From Amycolatopsis oliviviridis (lineage in GTDB: Bacteria; Actinomycetota; Actinomycetes; Mycobacteriales; Pseudonocardiaceae): a DNA stretch of 64,000 bases. This document shows, piece after piece, positions 20,868 to 28,382 of this stretch. How positions within the stretch are numbered: position 1 is the first letter of the stretch; each line of letters starts with the position of its first letter. Both the position numbers and the translations under genes were made by a program. The stretch covers positions 558,001 to 622,000 of the forward strand of contig NZ_BNAY01000003.1 in NCBI RefSeq assembly GCF_014654365.1, in the 5' to 3' direction. A model generated the notes under the pieces. The model was not told the origin of the DNA. It worked only from the letters and a program-made list of their open reading frames with translations, and made no database searches.

Positions 20868-21341
20868 TCAGGAGTCGCGTTCCTCGCGCTCACGGCGCGC
20901 CGCACGACCGGCGGCGCCGTCGCGTTCGGCGGCCTCTTCCTCGGTCTCGCCTTCCCGCATTCCGAGCGCCCACGCGCGCGACGGGCGGCGGAACAGCAGC
21001 ACGAGGACGGCGATGCCGATCAGGCCCAGCGGCACGCCCCACAACGGCTGCCCGGACGGGCCCGCGCCGTACCAGCCGACCCCGACCAGGATCAGCGCGA
21101 CGACGACACCGGGCGACCTCGCCCAGGTCTTCCCCATCACCAGCCCGGCCGCGCAGGCCACCGTCCCGGCGGCGAGAACGAGGTAATAGGCGACCTCGGC
21201 CAGCAGATTCTCCGGTCCGGCCTGGCCGTTGACCAGGAGCAGGACCGCGAACACGATCAGGGCGAGCCCCGGCAGCGCGGTGATCGCCCCGGCGATGCGG
21301 ACTTCACGGGGCGCGGGCGAGAGCTTGTCGGCGATGGACAC
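20868..21341 (-). CDS. conserved membrane protein (four helices, Rv3217c position)
   Basis: The 157-residue protein has four hydrophobic segments at about 17-37, 50-70, 76-95 and 105-121 and a long charged C-terminus (EGETEEEAAERDGAAGRAARREREERDS) facing the cytoplasm. GTG at 21339-21341 follows GGAAGG and gives MSIADKLSPAPREVRIAG as N-terminus; longer open frame upstream lacks coding character. Order of genes matches Rv3217c between Rv3216 and Rv3218. No function is known. Confidence 0.75.
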   Translation of the reverse strand: MSIADKLSPAPREVRIAGAITALPGLALIVFAVLLLVNGQAGPENLLAEVAYYLVLAAGTVACAAGLVMGKTWARSPGVVVALILVGVGWYGAGPSGQPLWGVPLGLIGIAVLVLLFRRPSRAWALGMREGETEEEAAERDGAAGRAARREREERDS

Positions 21342-21658
21342 GGCGAAACAGCCTTCCAGGCTTCCGGACACGGCGCTCCACCAGGGCGGGTCACCGTACG
21401 TGAGCACTTTCGATCGTATGCCACCCGGTCGGCCGGTTTCCCCTGACCGCCGGATGGGAAGAATTGGCGGTAGTAGTCGTCGATGAGCGGGCGGTCGGCC
21501 CGGGTGCACTTGTCACGACGGAGCTGTCATTCACCGGCAGTGAAGGAGGGACGCCCGCCACAGGGGCCATACGGTGCTGCCTCGAGGACGTCGCGCGGCT
21601 GAGCTTCGCGTCACGTGAAGCTCCCACCTTCGAGCCGAAGTCACTTACCCTGCGGTAT
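21342..21658. other. 317-base divergent intergenic region
   Basis: Upstream region of the membrane-protein and lipid-kinase genes. It ends in TTACCCT directly before the kinase start (see that entry). No repeat, hairpin or additional gene was seen. Confidence 0.45.
21646..21651 (+). promoter_or_regulatory. -10 element for a leaderless transcript of the lipid-kinase gene
   Basis: TACCCT lies seven bases before the GTG start at 21659, the spacing at which transcription would begin at the start codon itself. There is no Shine-Dalgarno sequence in front of the GTG, which fits leaderless translation, common in actinobacteria. The -35 side is not convincing. Confidence 0.4.
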
Positions 21659-22585
21659 GTGCGTGCCATCCTCGTCGTGAATCCCCAGGCCACCTCGACC
21701 ACCGCCGGTGGCCGTGACGTGCTGGCGCACGCACTGGCCAGCCAGGTCAAACTCGACGTGGTGGAGACCGACTACCGCGGCCACGCGATGGCCGTGTCGC
21801 GGTCCGCCGCCCGTGACGGGATCGACCTGGTCGTCGCCCACGGCGGCGACGGCACGGTCAACGAGGTGGTCAACGGCCTGCTCGCGGACGCCGACGGCGA
21901 TCCGGCGAAGGTCGGCGACGTCCCCATGCTCGGTGTCGTGCCGGGCGGCTCGGCGAACGTCTTCGCCCGCGCGCTGGGCATCGCGCACGATCCGGTGGAA
22001 GCGACCCATCAGCTCCTCAACGCCATCGAGAACGACCGGAGCCGCAAAGTCGGCCTCGGGATCGCCGACGGGCATTGGTTCACCTTCAACGCCGGCCTGG
22101 GCTGGGACGCCGACGTCGTCGGCCGGGTGGCCAAGCGACGGGGCAAGCAGACCACCGCGGGGCTCTACATGAGGGCCGCGGTGGCGTCGCATCTACGGCC
22201 TCCGCTCGGCCGTCCGCCCCTCACCGTCAGGATCCCGGGTGAAGAGCCCACCGAAGTGCTGACCGCTTTCGTGTCGAACACCGATCCGTGGAGTTACCTG
22301 GGGGACCGTCCGGTCCACCTGAACCCGGGCAGCTCGTTCGACACCGGACTGGGCCTTTTCGCGTTGAGCGGTCTGCGATTGCCCACCGTGTTCAAGCATG
22401 TACGGCAGGCATTGCTCACGAAGAGCGACCAACGCGGACGACGTCTCCTTCGTCACGATGACCTTCCGATGATCCGCATCGACGCTGCTGAACCGGTAAA
22501 CTTCCAGGTGGACGGCGACCTCGTCGGCCAGCGGAAGAGAGTGGAGTTCTTCAGCGTCCCGGAAGCACTGACGGTAATCGTCTGA
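21659..22585 (+). CDS. diacylglycerol/sphingosine kinase-like lipid kinase
   Basis: The 308-residue protein starts MRAILVVNPQATSTTAGG and has the DAGK catalytic motif VVAHGGDGTVNEVVNGLL, GVVPGGSANVFARALGI, and the second-domain segments FTFNAGLGWDADVVG and FQVDGDLVGQRKRVEFFSVPEAL. It should phosphorylate a lipid alcohol using ATP; families of this type include DgkB and the YegS lipid kinases. The start at GTG 21659 places the conserved first strand at the N-terminus and fits the -10 box just upstream. It precedes whiB1, as Rv3218 precedes Rv3219. Confidence 0.9.
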   Translation: MRAILVVNPQATSTTAGGRDVLAHALASQVKLDVVETDYRGHAMAVSRSAARDGIDLVVAHGGDGTVNEVVNGLLADADGDPAKVGDVPMLGVVPGGSANVFARALGIAHDPVEATHQLLNAIENDRSRKVGLGIADGHWFTFNAGLGWDADVVGRVAKRRGKQTTAGLYMRAAVASHLRPPLGRPPLTVRIPGEEPTEVLTAFVSNTDPWSYLGDRPVHLNPGSSFDTGLGLFALSGLRLPTVFKHVRQALLTKSDQRGRRLLRHDDLPMIRIDAAEPVNFQVDGDLVGQRKRVEFFSVPEALTVIV

Positions 22586-22819
22586 CGACCGGACCGCTGA
22601 TCGCCTGCGGCAAAGTACGACCTGCCGCTCATCGACGCAGAACCTCCGCTCACCGCATCGGCCTTCCCTTCGGATGGCCGTTTCGGAACGAAACCGCAGG
22701 TCAGAAGCGTCGCTCGGCCGGGTGAGCTGACTCACCGATCTTCAGAAAACCCTTGTCGAAACGGGTGCTTCGTGAAAGCATTCACAAGCACCCAAAAAAA
22801 CGACCGCCATGACGACTAT

Positions 22820-22837
22820 GGCGCGGAGTACCGCGCC
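22820..22837 (+). promoter_or_regulatory. small dyad in the whiB1 leader
   Basis: GGCGCGG at 22820-22826 and CCGCGCC at 22831-22837 form a perfect 7-bp dyad with a four-base loop AGTA, six bases before the AAGGAG ribosome binding site of whiB1. It could be an operator or an RNA hairpin near the start of translation; nothing distinguishes these. Confidence 0.4.
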
Positions 22838-22858
22838 GTTATGAAGGAGCTCAGAAAC

Positions 22859-23113
22859 ATGGACTGGCGCCACGACGCGGCCTGCCGAGACGAGGACCCC
22901 GAGCTGTTCTTCCCGGTGGGAACCAGCGGTCCTGCTCTGTCGCAGGTAGCGCAGGCGAAGGCCGTGTGCCACCGCTGCACCGTCGCTTCCGACTGCTTGG
23001 CCTGGGCATTGGCCAGCGGGCAGGACGCAGGCGTGTGGGGCGGGATGAGCGAGGACGAGCGACGGGCCCTGAAGCGCCGTCGTACGCACATCGGCACGCG
23101 TACCTCCGCCTGA
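22859..23113 (+). CDS. whiB1: WhiB-family [4Fe-4S] transcriptional regulator WhiB1 (WblE)
   Basis: The 84-residue protein MDWRHDAACRDEDPELFFPVG is nearly the M. tuberculosis WhiB1 sequence. Four cluster-binding Cys are present: AACRDEDP, then AVCHRC, then SDCLAW. The G(V/I)WGG turn (GVWGGMSEDERRALKRRR) and basic tail follow. WhiB1 binds the sigma-70 factor SigA and is nitric-oxide sensitive; it is essential in M. tuberculosis. ATG 22859 with AAGGAG at 22844 gives the canonical length; an in-frame ATG six codons upstream is possible. The 273-base gap before it suggests a long regulated leader. Confidence 0.95.
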   Translation: MDWRHDAACRDEDPELFFPVGTSGPALSQVAQAKAVCHRCTVASDCLAWALASGQDAGVWGGMSEDERRALKRRRTHIGTRTSA

Positions 23114-23318
23114 GTTTTTCAAGACTCAGCACGCTTCATCGCATCACCTAAAACTCAGCAAGACCCCAAGCTTCGGGTAATCCCGCGGCGCAGTGGCTGT
23201 ATGGCCCTGCGTTGCGAGGTGACACCTACCCGACTTGAGCTTAACAAGCGAGGCCGACACGCCCTCACGGGGGTATGGCTTCCCGGGACTTTTTCAAGTC
23301 CTCCCGCGGCATCGTTAA

Positions 23319-23355
23319 AGGGCCGGCGCCATCTTTCTCTTCGGGCGCCGGCCCT
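23319..23355 (+). terminator. intrinsic-type terminator after whiB1
   Basis: AGGGCCGGCGCC at 23319-23330 pairs with GGCGCCGGCCCT at 23344-23355, a 12-bp stem with a 13-base pyrimidine-rich loop. It is followed by AAAAC rather than a T tract, so it may also serve the opposite strand. Its arms are unrelated to repeat families A-D. Confidence 0.75.
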
Positions 23356-23371
23356 AAAACGTGTCCGGGTG

Positions 23372-23407
23372 GGACTGTCCCTTGAGGACGATCAAACGGG
23401 ACAGTCC
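23372..23407 (-). terminator. terminator after pdtaS
   Basis: GGACTGTCCC at 23372-23381 pairs with GGGACAGTCC at 23398-23407 with a 16-base loop, 24 bases beyond the pdtaS stop codon on the minus strand. Confidence 0.7.
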
Positions 23408-23430
23408 ACTCCAGACCCGCGACACGGAAT

Positions 23431-24954
23431 TCACAGCCGCCGTGACAACGGGATCCGCAAGGCCGCTTCGGTTCCCGCCCGGCGGCCGCCGGTTTCCTCG
23501 GACTCCCCGCGCAGGCCGCGGATCGACAGCGAGCCGCGCAGTTCCGACTCCACCAGGGTCCGCACGATCTGCAGCCCCAGGCCGTCGCTGCGTTCGAGGG
23601 AGAATCCCGAAGGCAGCCCGCGCCCGTTGTCGCGGATGACGATGTCGAGCCGGCGGGCCGACCGTTCCACCACGAGTTCGACCTTGCCCGGCCGTCCGTC
23701 GGGGAACGCGTGCTCGATGGCGTTCTGGACCAGTTCGGCCAGCACCATCACCAACGGCGTCGCGATCTCGGCGACGACGACGCCGAACGAGCCCGTGCGG
23801 GAAAGCCCGACCTGTGACTCCGCCGTCGCGACCTCGCCGACCATCGGGAGGACGTTGTCGAGCAGCTTGTCGAGATCGACCCGCTCGTCCACCGAGATCG
23901 ACAGCGCCTCGTGCACCATCGCGATCGACGACACCCGGCGCACGGACTCGCCGAGCGCGAGCCGTGCCTCCTCGCTGGAGGTCCGGCGTGACTGGAGCCG
24001 CAGCAGCGCGGCGACCGTCTGCAGGTTGTTCTTCACCCGGTGATGGATCTCGCGGATGGTCGCGTCCTTCGACAGGAGGGCGCGGTCACGGCGCTTCACC
24101 TCGGTGACGTCACGCACCAGCACCAGCGCGCCGGCGGCCTGCCCGGCGGGACGCAGCGGAAGCGCACGGAACAGCACGACGGCGCCGCGGCGGGAATCCG
24201 CCTCCGTGCGGCTGCTGGGCTTGCCGTCGAGCGCCTCGATGATCCGGTGCGAAACCTCGGTCGCGTCGAACGGGTCACGGATGAGCGACCTGGTCAGCGG
24301 CGCGAGACGCTGCCCGACGAGGTCGGATTCGTGCCCCATCCGGTGATAGGCCGACAACCCGTTCGGGCTGGCGAAGACCACCGTGCCGGTCGGGTCGAGG
24401 CGGATCAGGCCGTCGCCGACCCGCGGGCTGGTGTGCGTGTCCGTCTGGTTCCCCGGACTCGGGAAGGTGCCGTCGACGATCATCTGGCACAGGTCGCCCG
24501 CGCTGCCGAGGTAGGCGATTTCGAGCGGGCTCGGCACCCGGGAGGCCGCCAGGTTGGTCTCGCGGCTGAGGACGGCGATCACCGTGCCGGCGAACACCAC
24601 CGGGATGGCTTCGCGGCGCATCGGCAGGTCGCGGTACCAATGCGGGTCTTCTTCCCGGCAGATCCGCACCTCGCGGCTCGCCTTGGCCAGCTGCGGGTGC
24701 TCGTCCTCGGTGAACCGGGTGCCGACGACGTCCTCCGGATGGGCTGTCGGCGCCGTCGTCGGGCGGGCGTGCGCGACACAGACGTAGTCGCCGCCTTCGG
24801 GCTGCAGCTCCCGGGAGACGGCGACCCAGAGCAGGAAGTCGGCGAAGGACAGGTCGGCCAGCAGCTGCCATTCGGCGACCACGGTCTGGAGGTGGTCCGC
24901 GGCTTCCCCGGACAGGCCGGTGTTCTCCGCGAGCAGATCGGAAAGGGTGGACAC
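23431..24954 (-). CDS. pdtaS: sensor histidine kinase PdtaS (HisKA_2 type)
   Basis: The 507-residue soluble kinase begins MSTLSDLLAENTGLSGEAADHLQTVVAEWQLLADLSFADFL, very like M. tuberculosis Rv3220c. It has an N-terminal GAF-type region (about 1-150), a PAS region (about 180-280, RLDPTGTVVFASPNGLSAYHRMG), the HisKA_2 box EIHHRVKNNLQTVAALLRLQSRR with the phosphorylated His, and an ATPase domain with ELVQNAIEHAF and DNGRGLP. No transmembrane helix is seen. PdtaS phosphorylates the RNA-binding ANTAR regulator PdtaR and responds to metals or nitric oxide in mycobacteria; pdtaR is not in this window. GTG start chosen by homology. Confidence 0.92.
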   Translation of the reverse strand: MSTLSDLLAENTGLSGEAADHLQTVVAEWQLLADLSFADFLLWVAVSRELQPEGGDYVCVAHARPTTAPTAHPEDVVGTRFTEDEHPQLAKASREVRICREEDPHWYRDLPMRREAIPVVFAGTVIAVLSRETNLAASRVPSPLEIAYLGSAGDLCQMIVDGTFPSPGNQTDTHTSPRVGDGLIRLDPTGTVVFASPNGLSAYHRMGHESDLVGQRLAPLTRSLIRDPFDATEVSHRIIEALDGKPSSRTEADSRRGAVVLFRALPLRPAGQAAGALVLVRDVTEVKRRDRALLSKDATIREIHHRVKNNLQTVAALLRLQSRRTSSEEARLALGESVRRVSSIAMVHEALSISVDERVDLDKLLDNVLPMVGEVATAESQVGLSRTGSFGVVVAEIATPLVMVLAELVQNAIEHAFPDGRPGKVELVVERSARRLDIVIRDNGRGLPSGFSLERSDGLGLQIVRTLVESELRGSLSIRGLRGESEETGGRRAGTEAALRIPLSRRL

Positions 24955-25060
24955 GTCCCCATCCAAGCAGGGTGGAGGCCTCATGACACACTGGAGAGGT
25001 TGACCCTGGCCCAGCGGTGTCGTATCACCCCGCGAGGGCCACTCGGACGAGGAGTGAAAC

Positions 25061-25135
25061 ATGTCGAAGCGCGCCCGCAAGCGTCGCGACCGTAAGAAGA
25101 ACGGCGCGAACCACGGCAAGAAGCCCAACTCCTGA
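25061..25135 (+). CDS. 50S ribosomal protein bL37
   Basis: This 24-residue ORF, MSKRARKRRDRKKNGANHGK plus KPNS, matches the actinobacterial ribosomal protein bL37 first seen in mycobacterial ribosome structures, a 24-residue basic peptide with the same KRRDRK...NHGKxPN pattern. It binds 23S rRNA. GAGGAG at 25049-25054 is well placed before the ATG. It is too short for usual gene callers and sits divergent to pdtaS and convergent with rshA, between the WhiB1 and sigma-factor genes. The basic composition over only 24 codons makes chance similarity unlikely. Confidence 0.88.
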   Translation: MSKRARKRRDRKKNGANHGKKPNS

Positions 25136-25150
25136 TCATCGATCAGACAG

Positions 25151-25187
25151 CGAAGGCCCCCGCACCGATCCGGTACGGGGGCCTTCG
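25151..25187. terminator. bidirectional terminator between bL37 and rshA
   Basis: CGAAGGCCCCCG at 25151-25162 pairs with CGGGGGCCTTCG at 25176-25187 over 12 bases. The GAAGGCCCCC core resembles the family A arm but the outer and inner parts do not match, so it may be a distant relative or chance. Confidence 0.75.
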
Positions 25188-25203
25188 TGTGTCCAGGGCC
25201 GGG

Positions 25204-25527
25204 CTATTCGAAGGTCTGCTCGATCTTGACCTCGGTGCGCTCGATCGTGATCGCGCCCTTGGTCTGCACGGTCTGGCGGATCGAGGCCCGCAGCCGGGAC
25301 TTGAGGTCGTCCGGCGCGTGGTCACCACCGCACTTCCGGGCGAGCAGCTGCTTGATGTGCTCGTCGATGCCGTATTCCTCGAGGCATGGCGGGCAGTCCT
25401 CGATGTGCTTGCGCAGGGCGGCGTCACGCTCGGCGCTGCACTCCTTGTCGAGGAGCAAGTAGATGTCGGCGAGGGCTTCCTCGCACCTGACCTTGTCGTC
25501 CGCGCCGGAGCAGTAGTCCTCGGTCAT
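25204..25527 (-). CDS. rshA: anti-sigma factor of the thiol-stress sigma (RshA/RsrA-type)
   Basis: The 107-residue zinc-dependent anti-sigma factor has the ZAS motif HIEDCPPC (H-x3-C-x2-C) in the order used by RsrA and RshA, plus additional Cys at DYCSG, VRCEE, KECSA and RKCGGD. Thiol oxidation forms disulphides, releases zinc and frees the sigma factor. Its ATG overlaps the sigma gene stop by four bases, so the two are made together. Ends in a C-terminal helix region with [13 protein letters not shown]. It acts in the cytoplasm. Confidence 0.93.
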   Translation of the reverse strand: MTEDYCSGADDKVRCEEALADIYLLLDKECSAERDAALRKHIEDCPPCLEEYGIDEHIKQLLARKCGGDHAPDDLKSRLRASIRQTVQTKGAITIERTEVKIEQTFE

Positions 25528-26294
25528 CGCCCCGCCACCTCCTGCTGTTTGCCCGCGCGGATGAAGCCGCGTTCGCGGGCGACGTCGGCGAGCAGGTCAC
25601 GGAGCTGGGCGCGGCCGCGGTGCAGCCGGGACATCACGGTGCCGATGGGCGTGTCCATGATCTCGGCGATCTCCTTGTACGCGAAACCTTCGACATCGGC
25701 GAGGTAGACCGCGAGGCGGAACTCCTCGGGCAGCTTCTGCAGCGCTTCCTTGACGTCGGCGTCGGGCAGGTTGTCCATCGCCTCGACCTCGGCCGAGCGC
25801 AGCCCGCTGGAGGTGTGACTCTCCGCCTTGGCGATCTGCCAGTCGGTGATCTCCTCGGTCGGCTGCTGCACCGGCTGGCGCTGACGCTTCCGGTAGCCGT
25901 TGATGTAGGTGTTCGTGAGGATGCGGTACATCCACGCCTTGAGGTTCGTACCCGCCTTGAAGGACGCGAAGGCCGCGTACGCCTTCAGGTACGTCTCCTG
26001 GACGAGGTCCTCCGCGTCGGCGGGATTCCGGGTCATCCGCATGGCGGCCGAGTACAACTGGTCGAGCAGGGGCATCGCGTCCCGCTCGAAGCGCTCGGCC
26101 CGCGCGGCCGCCTCTTCGGCGTCCGTGCCCGTGTCCGGCGCGGGATTCTGCGTGCTCGGCAAACCGTTCCCTTCCCGATCGGCGTCGATGCGCTTGTGCG
26201 CATGAGACGTCACCGAGTTTACGCGCGGACGGATCACCTGGCCGCCCGGCGTGCGCGGGATCAGGATTCGGGGAGCTTCGAGTGTGGTGGACAC
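25524..26294 (-). CDS. sigR: ECF sigma factor of the SigR/SigH type
   Basis: The 256-residue form from GTG 26294 contains region 2 ([40 protein letters not shown]) and region 4 ([52 protein letters not shown]). It drives thiol-redox genes such as thioredoxins and mycothiol functions and is held by the RshA-type factor encoded next to it. About 75 residues precede region 2, more than in short SigR. Streptomyces makes a longer, unstable SigR' from a GTG start behind the SigR-dependent promoter; the same arrangement appears here. A GTG at 26211-26213 is a candidate start for the short form. Order matches sigH-rshA of M. tuberculosis. Confidence 0.93.
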   Translation of the reverse strand: MSTTLEAPRILIPRTPGGQVIRPRVNSVTSHAHKRIDADREGNGLPSTQNPAPDTGTDAEEAAARAERFERDAMPLLDQLYSAAMRMTRNPADAEDLVQETYLKAYAAFASFKAGTNLKAWMYRILTNTYINGYRKRQRQPVQQPTEEITDWQIAKAESHTSSGLRSAEVEAMDNLPDADVKEALQKLPEEFRLAVYLADVEGFAYKEIAEIMDTPIGTVMSRLHRGRAQLRDLLADVARERGFIRAGKQQEVAGR

Positions 26295-26303
26295 GTGCCT
26301 TTC

Positions 26304-26330
26304 AACAGTGCTGCCCGGCCGGGCATTCCC
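26304..26330 (-). promoter_or_regulatory. SigR-type autoregulatory promoter
   Basis: On the minus strand GGGAAT (26330-26325), an 18-base spacer, then GTT (26306-26304) match the SigR/SigH consensus GGAAT-N18/19-GTT. The likely start point falls one to four bases before the GTG at 26294, so this transcript would be essentially leaderless for the long sigma form. Confidence 0.75.
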
Positions 26331-26352
26331 GGCGCGCTCGTAGACTCCGCCC

Positions 26353-26829
26353 ATGGCAGGCAAGGGAACCCCGGCGACGGCGCTGCTGGCGAAGCAGAAA
26401 GTGGCGCACGTTCTGCACGCCTACGACCACGACCCGCGGGCCGAGTCGTACGGCCTCGAAGCCGTCGAAGCGCTGGGGCTGGACCCCGCGCGCGTGTTCA
26501 AGACACTGGTCGCCGAGGTCGACGGGAAACTCACCGTCGGCGTGGTCCCGGTCACGGGCCAGCTGGACCTGAAGGCGCTCGCGGCCGCCGCGGGCGGGAA
26601 GAAGGCGAAGATGGCCGACCCCGCCGCCGCGCAGCGCGCGACCGGGTACGTGCTCGGCGGGATCTCGCCGCTCGGGCACCGGAGCCGGCTGCCGGTGGTG
26701 ATCGACGCCACGGCGGAGAAGTTCGAGACCGTGCACTGCTCGGCCGGGCGTCGCGGTCTCGAAGTCGAACTCGCGCCCGCCGATCTGGTGCGGCTCACCG
26801 GCGCCGTGGTCGCCCCCATCGCGGCCTGA
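26353..26829 (+). CDS. ybaK: Cys-tRNA(Pro) deacylase (YbaK/EbsC type)
   Basis: The 158-residue YbaK protein has [25 protein letters not shown] at its start, the conserved lysine region [68 protein letters not shown], and [21 protein letters not shown]. It removes mischarged cysteine from tRNA-Pro as a trans-editing factor. It is divergent from sigR, with only 58 bases between the starts, so it may share thiol-stress control. Start ATG is at the canonical N-terminus. Confidence 0.92.
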   Translation: MAGKGTPATALLAKQKVAHVLHAYDHDPRAESYGLEAVEALGLDPARVFKTLVAEVDGKLTVGVVPVTGQLDLKALAAAAGGKKAKMADPAAAQRATGYVLGGISPLGHRSRLPVVIDATAEKFETVHCSAGRRGLEVELAPADLVRLTGAVVAPIAA

Positions 26830-26849
26830 CTTTCCGGTTTCGCCCCTTT

Positions 26850-26913
26850 CGCGTTTCGTCCTCTGAATGCGGTAGTTGCACACGCAACTACCGCATTCAG
26901 AGGACGAAACGCG
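26850..26913. repeat. long perfect inverted repeat, family C (copy 3)
   Basis: Arms 26850-26879 and 26884-26913 are identical complements over 30 bases with a four-base loop ACAC. The arm carries CGTCCTCTGAATGCGGTAGT. It is the most intact family C copy in the window and sits between the convergent ybaK and hydrolase genes. Confidence 0.9.
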
Positions 26914-26918
26914 GAGAG

Positions 26919-27527
26919 TCAGGCGAGCGGCCGCAGCACACGTTCGAGCCACTCGGCGGCCGCGCGTGACACACCGTCGAGGTCGGCGCTGAGGTTGTGG
27001 TCGCCCTTGAGCACCACGATCTCGTGATGCGGCCCCGCCTTGGGCAGGCCGAACGGGTCACGTTCGCCTTGGACGACCAGCGTCGGGACCTCGACGGCGT
27101 CCAGTTCACCCTGCCGGGTCTTCTCCGGCTTTCCCGGCGGGTGTTCGGGGAAGGCCAGGCAGAGCACGGCCACCGCCTGCCCCGCCGCGGCTGTCCGGCA
27201 GGCGACGCGGGCCCCGGAGGACCGGCCGCCGAACACGATCGGGAGGTCGTCGAAACGTTCGGAGATCTCGTCGGCCACGGTGAGCCAGGCCGTGTCGAGT
27301 TGCGTGGCGGGGGCGGGAGCGCGGCGGCCCGCCACCCGGTACGGCTGCTCGACGAGCGCTACGTGTACACCCGCCGCCTGCGCCGCGCGCGTGACGGCGA
27401 CCAGGTCCTTCGCGCCGATCCCGCCGCCCGCGCCGTGGCCGAGCATCAGCACTGCGGAGCCTTCCTCGGCGCAGTGAAGCTCGGCCCGCGCGGGGCCGTA
27501 GGCGGTGTCGATCTCCAGTGTCGTCAT
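26919..27527 (-). CDS. alpha/beta hydrolase family protein (dienelactone hydrolase / TEX30-like)
   Basis: The 202-residue protein has LMLGHGAGGG as oxyanion strand, FGGRSSGARVACRTAA as nucleophile elbow (G-R-S-S-G), ALCLAFPEHPPGKPEKTRQGEL typical of the KANL3/TEX30 group, VQGERDPFG with the acid, and VVLKGDHNLSA with the His. It is a serine hydrolase of unknown substrate. Its ATG overlaps the stop of the SRAP gene (ATGA), so both are coupled. The protein is soluble. Confidence 0.87.
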   Translation of the reverse strand: MTTLEIDTAYGPARAELHCAEEGSAVLMLGHGAGGGIGAKDLVAVTRAAQAAGVHVALVEQPYRVAGRRAPAPATQLDTAWLTVADEISERFDDLPIVFGGRSSGARVACRTAAAGQAVAVLCLAFPEHPPGKPEKTRQGELDAVEVPTLVVQGERDPFGLPKAGPHHEIVVLKGDHNLSADLDGVSRAAAEWLERVLRPLA

Positions 27528-28282
27528 GAGTTCGGCACGTCGAAGAGCGCGCTTTCGGCGGCGGGCTCGACCCGGTCCAGCAGCTGGGGGCCGTTGTTGC
27601 GGACGCTGTTGACCAGGCTGGACACCGGCCGCAGCTCGATCGTGTCGACCAGGTCCACCGAGGGCGGGACGAGCAGGTCGGTGACGTCGGGCAGGTCGGG
27701 ATCGAGCCAGGTGTCCCACTTCTCGCGCGGCATCAGCAGCGGCATGCGGTGGTGGACGTCGGTGAGCCTGCCGACCGAGTCCGTGGTGATCACCGAAAAG
27801 GTGATCAGCGGGTCCGCGTCCCTGTCGTCCTTCGGCCGCCAGGTCTCCCAGATACCGGCGAAGGCGAGCGAGCCGTCACCGGGTCCGGTCATGTAGAAGG
27901 GCTGCTTCTCCTTGCCGTCGCGCCGCCACTCGTACCAGCCGTCGGCGGGGACCAGGCAACGCCGTGCGGAGACCGCCTTCTTGAAGGACGGCTTCTCCTT
28001 GGCGGTCTCGGCGCGCGTGTTGATCATCTTCGAGCCCACGCCGGGGTCCTTCGCCCAGAACGGGACCAGCCCCCAGCGCATCATCCGCAGCGACCGGACG
28101 GTGGGCTCGTCTTCGAGCACCGCGCCGTCGGCGTCACGCGGGTGGCGCTGCACCACGGTCGGGACGTCCTTGGTCGGCGCCACGTTGTGATCGGTCCGGA
28201 TCCGGCCCTCGGTCAGGTCCACGGCGGCGAATTCGTCGATCAGCGCCGCGGGGTCCTTGGTGGCGGCATAGCGCCCGCACAT
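27524..28282 (-). CDS. SOS response-associated peptidase (SRAP/YedK/HMCES-type)
   Basis: The 252-residue protein begins MCGRYA, where Cys2 becomes the N-terminal residue that forms a thiazolidine crosslink with abasic sites in single-stranded DNA. The other family landmarks are DHNVAPTKDVP, MRWGLVPFWAKD, INTRAET, RRCLVPADGWYEW with the active-site Glu, and DVHHRMPLLMP with the active-site His. It protects abasic sites during replication. Same place as Rv3226c. It is the first gene of a two-gene unit with the hydrolase and divergent from rsgA. Confidence 0.95.
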   Translation of the reverse strand: MCGRYAATKDPAALIDEFAAVDLTEGRIRTDHNVAPTKDVPTVVQRHPRDADGAVLEDEPTVRSLRMMRWGLVPFWAKDPGVGSKMINTRAETAKEKPSFKKAVSARRCLVPADGWYEWRRDGKEKQPFYMTGPGDGSLAFAGIWETWRPKDDRDADPLITFSVITTDSVGRLTDVHHRMPLLMPREKWDTWLDPDLPDVTDLLVPPSVDLVDTIELRPVSSLVNSVRNNGPQLLDRVEPAAESALFDVPNS

Positions 28283-28382
28283 GCGAAAACCTCCCTAATC
28301 GACAGTCATCGTTACACGCCGGCCGGGCGATGGCGAGCAGCATGGGATCATTGACCCGCGTGTTCACAGAGCAGGAGGCGGT

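Larger units (their letters stand above)
23114..23430. other. 317-base convergent gap with two terminators
   Basis: The gap between the convergent whiB1 and pdtaS genes holds two ordinary hairpins described separately. The rest has no coding character. Confidence 0.6.
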
